Shown: piece after piece, positions 54,260-64,000 of the stretch
How the letters are laid out: every line of letters begins with the position of its first letter
How positions within the stretch are numbered: the stretch's first letter is position 1
DNA from: Symbiodinium natans
Taxonomy: Eukaryota > Sar > Dinophyceae > Suessiales > Symbiodiniaceae
Direction: 5' to 3'
DNA length: 64,000 nt
Assembly: GCA_905221605.1 (NCBI GenBank)
Contig: CAJNDS010000448.1
Span: 1 to 64,000 of the forward strand
Program-made: the position numbers and the translations under genes
Notes under the pieces: model-generated
What the model was told of the DNA's origin: nothing
Seen by the model: only the letters and a program-made list of their open reading frames with translations
Database searches by the model: none

Positions 54260-55280
54260 AGCGTTGGCTCTTTGCTGTGTGCGGTCTTGTGTTCTGAGAT
54301 TTGAGATCCCGAAAGAGGGTGCCGGTTGCAATCTGCTGCTAGCTATTCCAGTTCTGAGGGTCCCTGTAGGGATCACTGACTGCGATACAGGGGATAGCTC
54401 CAAGTGAGTCAGGGTTTGAGGTTTAGTTAGGGCAGCTCCGGGGTGAGGATGGGGAGATAGATTCTTGGGTCGCTAGCTTGCCCGCTACTGTAAGGAGAGG
54501 CAAGGCTCGGCAAGACCCCTCTCTGTCTTCCCTTCCCTTGCCTGCGCGATGTGCGCCTCCAGTGTCTCAGGCTGCTTAGCAGGTGTAGTCCTCTGGCAAC
54601 AGCCAGGTTGCAGCTGTTAAATCCGTGGGGGGCATCCTGTCAGTGACAAGGTACCTTGTAGCCAGGATACCAAACCTTCTGAAACCTTCAGTTCCGAAAC
54701 ATGCTGATGGTCCTGGCAAAGACAACCTCAACTTTGAATCGGTATGCATTCAGCATTGGAGAAAAGAGAAGACGCCACCGTGCCACGAGCGCTGTGACGA
54801 TCTCTGGGCACTGTGAAGTGTCACGCCGCGTTCCCAAGCGTCCATGCATTTCCGCTCATTCCGCGGTACGTTCTGGCAGCTAGCAAACGGCAGCGCGTAC
54901 CGGAATCTCAACGTTCCGGTACCTCCACGGCACGACACAAGCATGTGGCCGAAAAGGATTAGCCAACACTCTAAGGTTGGAGCGCGTAAAAACTGCTCTA
55001 CAACTGGACCCCGCCCTGAGACCGTGATATCTTAAGAGGCGATGCTTGCTTTGCTTTGCCAGGAGAGGCAACGACAGTTTGCACGTTGCGCAGCTTGGAG
55101 CGCACCTTGCATTTGGGCGGTTTCCATAGCAGCCTTGACAGGAGTCGCAAGAACTGATGGTAGTTGTGGTGAGATATCGGTGGCAGGGGCGGTCTTGGCA
55201 GCAGTCGTCGTCGCCATGCTGGTAGCGGTAGCGTGGCAGTTGTGGTTGGTAGACTCGTAGTGGTTGTCGCAATCGTATGA
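54260..55280. other. Unrecognised stretch
   Basis: Only short overlapping frames. From about 55100 GTAG/GTCG-rich sequence leads into the microsatellite cluster. Confidence 0.35.
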
Positions 55281-55324
55281 AGTCGTAGTGGAAGACGTAG
55301 TAGCCTTTGCCGTCAGAGTCACAG

Positions 55325-55722
<398 letters not shown>

Positions 55723-55880
55723 CTATAGCACTAGCGCTAGCACTAGCGCTAGCACTAGCAGTATAGCAGTATAGCAGTAAAGCAGTAAAGCAGTAAAGCA
55801 GTAAAGCAGTAAAGCAGTAAAGCAGTAAAGCAGTAAAGCAGTAAAGCAGTAAAGCAGTAAAGCAGTAAAGCAGTAGCAGC
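55723..55880. repeat. GCGCTAGCACTA palindromic units, then (AGCAGTAA)n
   Basis: Three units of GCTAGCACTAGC-type sequence (self-complementary GCTAGC) are followed by about thirteen perfect eight-base AGCAGTAA units at about 55768-55874. Confidence 0.96.
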
Positions 55881-55884
55881 AGCA

Positions 55885-56232
55885 GTAGGTAGTAAGTAGT
55901 AGGTAGTAGGTAGTAGGTATTAGGTAGTAGGTAGTAGGTAGTACGTAGTGCGTAGTGCGTAGTGCGCAGTGCGTACTACGGAGTACGTAGTACGTAGATG
56001 TACGTACTATAGATGTACGTCGTACGTAGTACATAGTAGGTACGTAGTACGTAGTACGTAGTATGTAGTGCGTAGTGCATAGTGCGTAATACGTAGTACG
56101 GAGTACGTTGTACGTAGTACGTGGTACGTGGTACGTAGTACGTAGTACGTGGTACGTAGTACGTAGTACGTAGTACGTAGTACGTAGTACGTAGTACGTA
56201 GGGCGTAGTACGTAGGGCGTAGCAAGTGGCAG
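55885..56232. repeat. (GTAGTAC)n-type array rich in TACGTA palindromes
   Basis: GTAGGTA units pass into GTAGTAC/GTACGTA units for about 280 bases. The array is full of the self-complementary TACGTA and GTAC. Tyr/Arg/Thr open frames across it are artefacts. Confidence 0.96.
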
Positions 56233-56315
56233 GTAGTATAGTCTTGTTTGTTTCTTGTCGTTGCTGTAGTCACGGTGGTAGTAGTAAGTAGCAGGAGTCT
56301 TAGGAGGAGAGTATG

Positions 56316-56388
56316 AGAAGGAGGAGTAGCAGTAGTAGCAGCAGTAGCAGCAGTAGCAGCAGCAGAAGCAGTAGCAGCAACAGGGCAT
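56316..56388. repeat. (AGCAGT)n / (GTAGCAGCA)n microsatellite
   Basis: Closes the microsatellite cluster. Nothing coding is recognised from here to 57.07 kb. Confidence 0.93.
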
Positions 56389-57077
56389 CTTGTAAGTTCT
56401 GAAGGGTGCAGCATGCTCATTGGCCATCGCGTCGTGCACCATGCGTGGACCAGGTCTTATCGCAGAGGACCTGTGAGACGGTGGCAGAGTCTTGATCCCA
56501 ACCGCAGCTTTGTCGCTCCATTGAGCATTCCCACATTGCACGTTTCAAGCATTGCTCGCTTGTAAGAGGTCTGGGGCGCAACTGTCTGGGCCACAAGAAG
56601 TGGTAGGCCTGGTAGGCTTATGTCAATGTATCAGAGTGTCTACAAAGACCCGGAGAGCAAGAGCAAGAACCAAGTCTTGAAACAATCCGCTCGAGTGGGA
56701 CCAAGGACTCTGTACTATATCCCTTTGAAACAACAACTCGCAAACCCTCGAAAAAAGCCTAAGACGCTACGGTCTATGGTGCCTTGATCCACTCGAGACA
56801 TAACGGGGTCCCAAAGGCGGCTGTTGACAGTTGCCTTTGAGGGCTTGCATAGGAGTACAGGGGAAGAGGGGCTCTTAACATGATGCAAGAGCACATCTGC
56901 TTAGACACGGGTGCATGCCTGCAGAGCCTTGCAAGACTTCGCATCTGAGCCCCTTAGGGCTTCCCCGTCGAACGTCGCAGTTCTGCGCGCTGACGCGCAG
57001 AACAGGGCTTTTTCAATGGCAACAGAAAGCCTCGCATCCGGCGCATCACGCTCTCTAAGTCGATCTGAACCCCAGCT

Positions 57078-57172
57078 ACCCTAAACCCTACACCCTACAC
57101 CCTACACCCTACACCCTACACCCTAAACCCTAAACCCTAAACCCTAAACCCTAAACCCTAAACCCTAAACCT
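57078..57172. repeat. CCCTACA then CCCTAAA array
   Basis: One CCCTAAA, five CCCTACA units, then eight CCCTAAA units. The variant is confined to one block. Confidence 0.95.
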
Positions 57173-57179
57173 CTGAAAA

Positions 57180-58600
57180 GGTTGGACAGAGCCCATGACC
57201 CCTCAGGAGTCCTTTGCCGGGAGGCCTTGCGTGACCTCGTTTCTTTGTGACTGTAGACGACGGCACTGACGAAAAACCCCGCATGCAAAAACAAAGAAAG
57301 TTGTGAGGAAGGGGACTGAGCTTCTGAAGCACAGTATGGCCTTGGTTTCATCCATGAAACATTCTTTTTGCACAAAGGGCTCTGCAAGCACAGTTAGCGT
57401 GAGACTCCGCTTTGCCTAGTTGCCCGTGACTGCAGCCATTTGCGGCCATGCGCAGAAAGGTCCCGGGACCTGCAACACTTGAACAGACTTTATAGCACCT
57501 TGCGCTGGTAGGTCTGAATCCCCATCTAAGCATGTTTGCACAATAAGCCTTCGTGTGTGCAGCGGCTCTGGGGTGGCTTGGCGCCACATACGCGTTGCGC
57601 CCTTGTTGCCGTTACTGTGAAGTTGACGACCATGCGTCTCGGCCGAAAGTTTTCAACCTAGCGAGGTCCAGCACGCAGCTGTGGCAAATGCTTGACATGA
57701 GCGACTGAGTAAATCCCGCGCCTCTCTAGGAAACTTTGGTGCTGTGGAAGCGATGCCTATCCCCAAAAGCGATACCCTCGGACATCATCTTTTGCTTGAG
57801 AAAAGCAAGACCTAACCCCAAAAGCGGTGCCCTCGATGAAACGTCTCTGTCGTGGCCTCCAGGTTATGCCGCGCGCTCGCATGCTCTCTTGCTTGAAGTG
57901 CTCGAGCTCTGCTTTGAAAGACTTCACATGACGGCGCATCTCCGGAAAAGTTTGCAATGTTGGATAATGCTGGGAGTGCCCGTGTTTTTGGGTATTTTTA
58001 AAGTGGACTGCTGGTTCCCTGGTCTGCTGGTTCGCTGGTCTGCTGGTCCTCCGGTCTGCTGGTCCTTTGGTCCCGTGCGCTGCTGGTCCTCTGGTCCCGT
58101 GCGGTGCTTCCTCCGGCCTGGGTCCTCTGGCTGGGGCTGCAACCCAAAACGCGAATCGAAAGGAGGAGATGTGATCCACGCTGGGATGCTTTTGTTTGCA
58201 AATGGGGGGGGGGGGGGGGGCTGCTACCCCTCCACGGTTGTTGCATTTTTTGTAAATGGAGGGATGATGTAGGCCCTAGGCTTTGTGTATTATGAGAATG
58301 TACAGAAGCAGATGTTGTCCTACTGACACATAGAGCAAATTGGAGATTCTTCCATTAAAATGCAGAGAAAGCAGAGGTATTCGTTTTACAGATGGTGAAT
58401 AGACTGAAATGCAGAGGAAATAGAGAGGTTGCTATTCAAATATTAAAAAAACTACAGGTTCTCCTAGTGGCGTGAAATCCAACCGGTTTTCTGATTACTA
58501 TATCTGGAAGTTACCGGCTTTCCGCTTCAACAGAGAGAGGGAGAATCGACAGATTTTCTTTTCAAAATATGGAGAAACCGGAGATTAAATCCAAGGTTCC
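57180..58600. other. Unrecognised stretch
   Basis: A repetitive CTGGTCC/TCTGGTC region at about 58010-58125 and a G-run at about 58205-58220. AT-rich from 58.26 to 58.6 kb. No gene is called. Confidence 0.4.
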
Positions 58601-58674
58601 CCCCGAAAACATGGTGGTCAGGATGTGTTCCTCGGTTTGTGGGGCCTCGTCGCCTTTTCTTTCTTGTTAACAGA

Positions 58675-58825
58675 AAGGTCCGAGATGCTGTCGTCCTTGG
58701 TGGTGAAGGCGGATTGCATTGTGCATGTGAACCCTTTCCTACAACCCTCGCAAAGGCCGAAGCACAGGGCCTCACAGCTGTCCTCGCAGGCCCAGCGCGA
58801 GAAGCATGGCCTGCAGTCTGACATC
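58675..58825 (+). CDS. Candidate exon, unknown
   Basis: After TTGTTAACAG the plus strand reads KVRDAVVLGGEGGLHCACEP and then AKAEAQGLTAVLAGPAREAW. It is coherent but bears no recognised domain; a second frame is also open, so confidence is low. Confidence 0.28.
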
Positions 58826-59250
58826 GGAAGGCCACTGTTTTCCGCTTTGTCCTTGTTTCAATGGTCTACGGCAAGAGGACTTGTACAGTCGGCCCGTCAG
58901 ATGATGGTGAACCCTCAGTAGTCCCAGATTCCATGGCCTCCACCCTCCTGAAATTGGCCCCAAGATGCCGCATGTCTGGCAGGAAGCAATTTGGCTTCGG
59001 TCGCGAGGACATTGCACGGGCTTGCTTGCCTGCCCTACATGCCTTCAGGGCTACGTAGAATCTCCAAAAAAAGGGCCCACGACTTCGGAAGGGTCTGCAT
59101 AAGCCTACATGCTGCACAGCTGCTCACAGTCAAGCAGCGTCTCGAATATAGCCTGCCCTACAATAGTCTGAGCTGAGATTTCGAACCCAAGGTCTCATAG
59201 TAGTGAAGTAAAGTTTAAACGTAAGCACAATTCGTCGAGAGAAGGGCAGG

Positions 59251-61769
59251 GCCCCTGCGCAAGGAGCTGGATGGTGGGGCGAGCTACTACGAGGGCGAGT
59301 TTAAGCTCTACCTGAGAAGTGGACACGGAACGCTTGAGAACACAGAGTGCCTGGGCCTAAAGCGCCTTATCGCCACGAAGCTCCGAAGCCTTAAGCGATC
59401 CCTGAACCCGAAGTTCCCTAAGCGAATTTACCCTGAATCCGAAACCCCTCAGCCTCGGAAACCACAAACATCTTCAGTCACTTTAAGCCATGCAGTTTCC
59501 GCATAAAGTGGGGGTTCGCTCAGGTGACCCGCCCTGAACCCTAAAGTGCGGCGCAAGGTTGCTAGGCAGGTGGGGAAAATGGGAAGAAGAACCTACGAAG
59601 CCAGGACGGGGCTGAAGTACGTTGGCCAGTTCGAGATCGATAAATTCCATGGCAGGGGCCGGCAGGTCTGGCCCGACTCCTGCTTGCGAATGGCTGTGTG
59701 AGGGTATGTGTTTATGAGTTTCTGTCAGGATTTTACGGGGTTTATAAGAGTTTCTGGTTTAGAGTGTGCCGGGTTGGAGAGCGGCTTTGCCGGAATATCA
59801 GCAGAGCGCCGCTGCAAAGAAGGGCTGCGGGTGTAGGGTCAAAAGTGGTTAGGGACGCTCCACGTCAGGATGCCACAGTGCTATAGCGTCTGAAAAGGTT
59901 CAGATGCTGCCTTCCTAGATATCGAGGACCTTCGAGATGCGCCGAAGACCGATTTCCTGTTTCATTCCTTTGAACACCACGTCAAATTATCCTGCAATGA
60001 GGCGGCTGTCTAAGGCAAAAAGGGTCCCCCTAAACCCTAAACCCTAAACCCTAAACCCTAAACCCTAAACCCTAAACCCTCAACCCTAAACCCTCAACCC
60101 TCAACCCTCAACCCTAAACCCTCAACCCTAAACCCTAAAGCCTAAAGCCTAAAGCCTAAAGCCTAAACCCTAAACCCTAAACCCTAAACCCTTATAAACC
60201 CTAAACCCTAAACCCTAAAATGCCCTGCCGAGGATGGTAGCGTCTACGAAGGCCAGTGGCACACCGGCAGGAAGCACGGACAGGGCACTTACATCAGCCC
60301 GGAGAACCTCAAGTACACAGGACCGATATGTTCGCCTTTTCAGGGTTGTGGAGCCGAGGGTTCGAGTTGTTGCACTTCCAGGAAGCTTCCGTCTACCTTG
60401 GTGCAACTGGGGATGTGATCTGTTGGTGGAGGGTTGCCACATGGAGGTCACACGGATCGCAACACAGAGGCGATGCACCCCAAGCCCGAAACCTTACAAC
60501 ATCTTAGAACCCGAGTGTTCGGCAGAGGTTGTTTGTGTTTGCTCGTTACCCCCCTTAGAAGTTGGTCGCCGGATGCACCGCCCTTCGAAGGGAGTCCCTA
60601 AACCCTAAACCCTAAACCCTATACGCTAAGCCCTAAACCCTAAACCCTAAGCCCGAGTGGTTGAGGAATGGCAGCCGGTAAGCAACATCTCGAGATCAGC
60701 TAAGTCAGCTCTGCAGGTGTTCATATCCTTGGAAGCTTATGAGTCTTATGAGCATTGGGGTGGTAAACAAGATCCTAGACCTTAAGCTTCTTGCCACGGG
60801 AGTTGACTGCAGGAGAGTGGGATGATGGAAAGAGGCATGGCAAAGGCGTACAGGCTGGGCCAGTGCTCGGGTGGAACATGGTGGAATACATGAGCTGGGG
60901 ATTGTCCTAAAGTTCCGGCTCCTCTTGTAAAACGTCCCGTATAGGAAGCGCCACTGCAAGGGAGACCCTGCCTTGGAACAGGCCCCAGTTGGTAATGGCA
61001 TAGAGGGACCCTGCAAATTCAGAATGCACCATGCAGCTGGGGGGAGAGGCAGGCCAAGGCACAGGCGTCGACTTACAAAGCGCAATCAGGAGTATGCCAA
61101 TGGCGATACCTATGATGGATGGTGGTACAACGGCACCTCGGCGGTTTTGCTAAGACCATGCAATACCATGCATGTTTGGGACGTGTCATTGCTTCGAACG
61201 GGAGGGCTGTGTCTGGCTTGTGGCAGCCAGGGAGATGACTGTTCTAGCATTTTTTCCGCGCCCCCTAAACACGTTCCAAGCATCTCCACACCCTAGGCCC
61301 TCAAAAGCAGAAGCCCCCAACACCAGGACAGTGCAGCGGCCTTGGCGTGTACTACTTTTCCGACGGCTCGCAATATCGGGGAGCCTGGAGCCATGGCAAA
61401 TATGCTCCTCGGAGAGTATCATCGCACTTTGAATTTCGTTGAATAGCAAATATAGCAAGAAATTGGCCATGGCAATAAGCATAATAAGCATAATCAGCAT
61501 AATCAGCATAATAGGCATAATAAGCATAATAAGCATAATCAGCAGAATAAGCATAATAAGCAGAATAAGCAGAATAAGCATAAGAAGCATAATAAGCATA
61601 GTAAGCATAATAAGCATGATAACTAGCAATCTATTCAGAAGAAGTAGCGATAAACGTGGGTGGTCTACGTTTGAGGGCTTCTCTGCGCCCCCAGGACGGT
61701 GAGGGCATGCTCTTCTCAGCTAATGGGGAGCGGGAGCGCATGACGTACCTGAACGGAGACTTGGCCTAG
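59251..61769 (+). CDS. MORN-repeat protein, about one MORN motif per exon
   Basis: Plus-strand islands with MORN (Y-x-G-x-W-x-x-G-x-x-x-G-x-G) signatures: [18 protein letters not shown] (about 59280-59335), [20 protein letters not shown] (about 59610-59675), [19 protein letters not shown] (about 60232-60320), the micro-exon EWLRNGSR ending at a GTAAGC donor (60678), [16 protein letters not shown] after a CTGCAG acceptor (about 60812-60860), [16 protein letters not shown] after AATCAG (about 61091-61140), [20 protein letters not shown] (about 61339-61405) and [20 protein letters not shown] with a stop at 61767-61769. CCCTAAA arrays fill two introns (60027-60220 and 60598-60650). MORN proteins commonly act at membranes, often in phosphoinositide signalling or as cytoskeletal scaffolds. 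No kinase domain is seen. The true 5' end may lie further upstream. Confidence 0.7.
60027..60220. repeat. (CCCTAAA)n array in MORN-gene intron
   Basis: About 26 units with CCCTCAA and CCTAAAG variants in the middle. It ends about ten bases before the third MORN exon. Confidence 0.96.
60598..60652. repeat. CCCTAAA block before MORN micro-exon
   Basis: About seven units. The last, CCCTAAG, supplies a possible AG acceptor for the EWLRNGSR micro-exon. Confidence 0.92.
61470..61622. repeat. (ATAAGC / ATAATCAGC)n minisatellite in MORN-gene intron
   Basis: Nine- to twelve-base units AATAAGCAT and AATCAGCAT. The Ile/Ser-rich and Met/Leu/Ile-rich frames are artefacts. Confidence 0.95.
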
Positions 61770-61837
61770 GGGCCTTCAGGCTGAGCAGAAGGGAGACTGG
61801 AGCGTGGAATGTCTTGCAGACAAGCAATGTAGCAGCC

Positions 61838-61916
61838 CCTAAACCCTAAACCCTAAACCCTGAACCCTAAACCCTAAACCCTGAACCCTGAACCCTAAAC
61901 CCTAAACCTTGAAGCC
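61838..61916. repeat. CCCTAAA/CCCTGAA block
   Basis: About eleven units just downstream of the MORN gene's last recognised exon. Confidence 0.94.
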
Positions 61917-62026
61917 CTAAGGGCGACTGATGAAACGTGAAGTCCTGACGCCTTGCCCACCGCCGAAAGTTGGCAGCAGAACGAAGCCGTCCCTTGGCTT
62001 AAACCTATGCTTCAGGCGCGAGATGG

Positions 62027-62130
62027 GTTTAGGGTTTAGGGTTTAGGGTTTAGGGTTTAGGGTTTAGGGTTTGGGGGTTTAAGGTTTAGGGTTTAGGGTT
62101 TTAGTGTTTAGGGTTTAGGGTTTAGGTGTA
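62027..62130. repeat. (TTTAGGG)n block
   Basis: About thirteen units with a few TTTGGGG and TTTTAG variants, in inverted orientation to the block at 61.84 kb. Confidence 0.95.
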
Positions 62131-62317
62131 GTGTCAGAGCGAGCCACCAGCCAACCCAGCCATCTTGTCTCAGGGCCGCAACGCGGCTTCATTCCGACAA
62201 AGAAGCAAAACCCGGGTTGTCGATGAGCCTTCTCTTTTCGAGCCGCCCAGCGACTCCCGAACCCAACAACACAAGACTGCAAAACACGAGTTCATGGTTT
62301 ATATAAGATATATGTAT

Positions 62318-62368
62318 ACTTCTATATATATATATATACACTTATACATATATATATATACATATGTT
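62318..62368. repeat. (TA)n microsatellite
   Basis: Two TATATATA runs separated by CACTTATACA. Confidence 0.93.
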
Positions 62369-62424
62369 CGTGGAGTCGATGCCGATGCCATTCAATTTCT
62401 ACATCCAGCTCCTGAACACTTGGA

Positions 62425-62545
62425 GGTTCAGGGGTACTTAAAACCCCAATTTTTCACTCTACTTAAAAGCCCCCTAGGTCCTCTGAGCAGGTTATATGTA
62501 GACTTACAAAATGGGGGGTTATAAGTACCCATGAACCTCCAAGTA
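62425..62545. repeat. Short dispersed repeat family, copy 3
   Basis: Contains 'cttggaggttcaggggtact' at its left and 'ataagtacccatgaacctcc' at its right. The two ends are imperfect inverted repeats of each other, a MITE-like feature. Confidence 0.6.
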
Positions 62546-62654
62546 ATCCCCAAACTCAGGGGCATCTTCTGCGGCATTCAGCTCTCGCAAGATCGGGTAG
62601 ATGCGCTGATGCCGACCGTGCGCAAGCAGACCCATGGATGCTTGGACGCAGTTC

Positions 62655-62782
62655 TTGGGAGGTGCCCAAAATATGCCGTAATATGGTTATAAGTATCTTG
62701 GAGGTGCCCCAATATGGTCATAAGTACAGTTAGGAGTACAGTTATAATTGGCTGATAAGTACCATGAACCTCCAAGTTGGGC
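62655..62782. repeat. Short dispersed repeat family, copy 4
   Basis: 'cttggaggtgccccaatatg', 'tacagttataattggctgat' and AAGTACCATGAACCTCCAAG at the right end. CTTGGAGG at the left and CCTCCAAG at the right are inverted. Confidence 0.6.
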
Positions 62783-62847
62783 TCATGATGGCTTTTTGTG
62801 GCCTGTGGGAGTCTTCGACGTGCCTCCTGGGTTGTTGTGCTAAGCAA

Positions 62848-63255
62848 GGAGACGTGCAGTTGCTGATCAAGAGGGACTGCGACATGTACGACCTGTCTGC
62901 CCCTGCGATCCGCCTTCCGGAGCAAAAATCCACCAGCGTGAAGATGCCCCCTGGCTTGGCTTTTGCAAGGTACAGCCAGGCATGTTTAACCGGCAACGCT
63001 TGTTTTTTCCACTGTTTTGGGAGGGTTTTGGTGGGTTTCAAGTTAGAGGAGGGCTTTCGGGAGTTTTGCGAGGGATTGCAGAGGGCTCCAGGCAGCTAGG
63101 GTTTTTCAAGCTATCCAGGATGATTTCCTTAAGCGCTGTCATTGCTTTTCTCGCATTCAAGGCCGGATGACTTGATGGGCACCTCCATTGAGACAGTGAG
63201 TGGCGGCGACACCTTGGGCGAGTTCAGTGTTGCTTCGATCAAGGATCGTCTTTAA
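62848..63255 (+). CDS. Two phased exons of an unknown protein
   Basis: Exon 1 (about 62848-62969) reads VQLLIKRDCDMYDLSAPAIR then LPEQKSTSVKMPPGLAFA and ends at a GT donor (62970). Exon 2 begins after TTCAAG at 63162 and reads PDDLMGTSIETVSGGDTLGE then FSVASIKDRL, with a stop at 63253-63255. The split Arg codon (AG|G) is restored exactly, which supports the intron 62970-63161. No domain is recognised. Upstream exons must exist, because exon 1 has no convincing start. Confidence 0.5.
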
Positions 63256-63259
63256 GGCC

Positions 63260-64000
63260 TCTGTGAGGTAGGGTGGGGGTGGGTGTGGTCTCTTCTGCTG
63301 TAGATGCACCGAAACTTTTCCCCTGCGGAATGGAGCCCCTGCAATACATCACATAACAGATGCTGAAATGTGGTTGGTTGCGATTGATGTGATGTTTTGG
63401 GTTCCCGTCGTGCAAGGTTCTGACATCTGGTCCGTCCACGGATGAACCTACCTTCCTCACAGGGCCTTGACTCGTCAGCAGCGCAGTGGTGAGAATAGAG
63501 GCTGTGGGAGGTGGTGCGCACTGGACCCCGTAATACTCCATACGTGGGCTTCGGTTTGCGTGCTTTTGCCTGTCAGGGTCATGCCCTCCTCAACTACCGG
63601 TTTCGGCGACAAGTGAGGGTGTTGGGGCCCAGGCAAGCCTGCAAACCAAACCCAGTGGACAGATCGTAGTCTGTCCTGTCTCACCTCTTCGGATTTCAGC
63701 CCTGCGTTCAAGCAATAGCTTCAACAAATCCAGCAGCGTAGTACTTGTTAAGTTTGCCAAAGAGTGATTGTGCAGTGGCTGCGTAGAATGGTCACGTACT
63801 CATGACTGCGTGACAGGTCCCTTTGAGTAGAGCGCCGCCAAAGAAAGCATCCCTGGACTCCTCAGGAGCGGAGATGCGTCGTGCGGCCGCAGGAAAGTGG
63901 CGGCGCCTGGAAAGCTGGCATTGGCCACCATGAGACTCGACTTGCGGAAGCAGCTCCCAACTGCGGACGCCTCCTTTACAGCTTGGGTTGCTGAACTACA
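63260..64000. other. Unrecognised window end
   Basis: No decisive motif. The final 120 bases read as Arg/Ala/Leu-rich in one plus frame and could be the start of another exon cut by the window edge. Confidence 0.3.

Noticed and set aside
55723..56541. 272-codon minus-strand Tyr/Thr/Arg-rich frame
   Set aside because: It runs across three different microsatellite arrays and has no non-repeat coding content beyond a few residues.

Overview
This window reads as nuclear DNA of a dinoflagellate, most likely a Symbiodiniaceae-type alga. The evidence is: (i) dozens of interstitial blocks of the TTTAGGG/CCCTAAA telomere-type repeat; (ii) genes cut into many short exons with GT-AG (and possibly GC/GA) introns; (iii) three paralogous genes that carry a relic of the dinoflagellate spliced leader (TTTGGCTCAAG) just downstream of an AG acceptor; (iv) LINE fragments with the C-terminal motifs typical of dinoflagellate non-LTR elements; (v) a Ty1/copia-type pol. 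There is no sign of bacterial gene organisation, CRISPR, rRNA or tRNA. Because genes are intron-rich, most long open frames here are shadows, and genes are best seen as short coherent exon islands.

Layout. 0-11 kb: telomere-like blocks, a minus-strand intronless gene for a TPR/glutaredoxin-fold/Cys-cluster protein (3.5-4.65 kb), two small minus-strand exons embedded in telomere-like repeats (5.3-5.6 kb), and a Gly/Trp/Tyr-rich repeat protein (8.2-8.8 kb, minus). 10.9-14.9 kb: a frameshifted copia-type pol on the minus strand. 15-19.5 kb: little that can be recognised. 19.5-20 kb: possible ankyrin-like exons. 20.0-21.8 kb: a 1.8-kb foldback (inverted-repeat) element made of telomere-like repeats and a tandem 30-42 bp unit. 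24 kb: a probable multi-exon gene of unknown function. 25.4-33.4 kb: a graveyard of at least ten LINE pieces from three C-terminal subfamilies, on both strands, nested and chimeric, with a shared 3' tail (A-run, GGTGCGGG, A-run).

33.4-45 kb: three tandem paralogues of a secreted endonuclease/exonuclease/phosphatase (EEP, DNase I-fold) gene, each about 2-3 kb with 9-11 short exons. Parts of the upstream region are duplicated as well. 45-50 kb: short dispersed repeats and one coherent basic, coiled-coil-like protein (48.6-49.1 kb). 50.8-53.7 kb: a multi-exon gene with a split PDZ domain and a long basic/Ala-Pro-rich tail. 53.9 kb: an SH3-like exon. 55.3-56.4 kb: a 1-kb microsatellite cluster whose period switches from 3 to 8 to about 7. 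59.2-61.8 kb: a MORN-repeat gene with about one MORN motif per exon and telomere-like arrays in its introns. 62.8-63.3 kb: two exons that splice in phase, function unknown.

The main themes are intron-resident telomere-like repeats, mRNA recycling marked by spliced-leader relics, local gene duplication, and heavy non-LTR retrotransposon turnover. Exon boundaries are read by eye from coherence and splice-site phase. Function calls rest on motif recognition without database searches.
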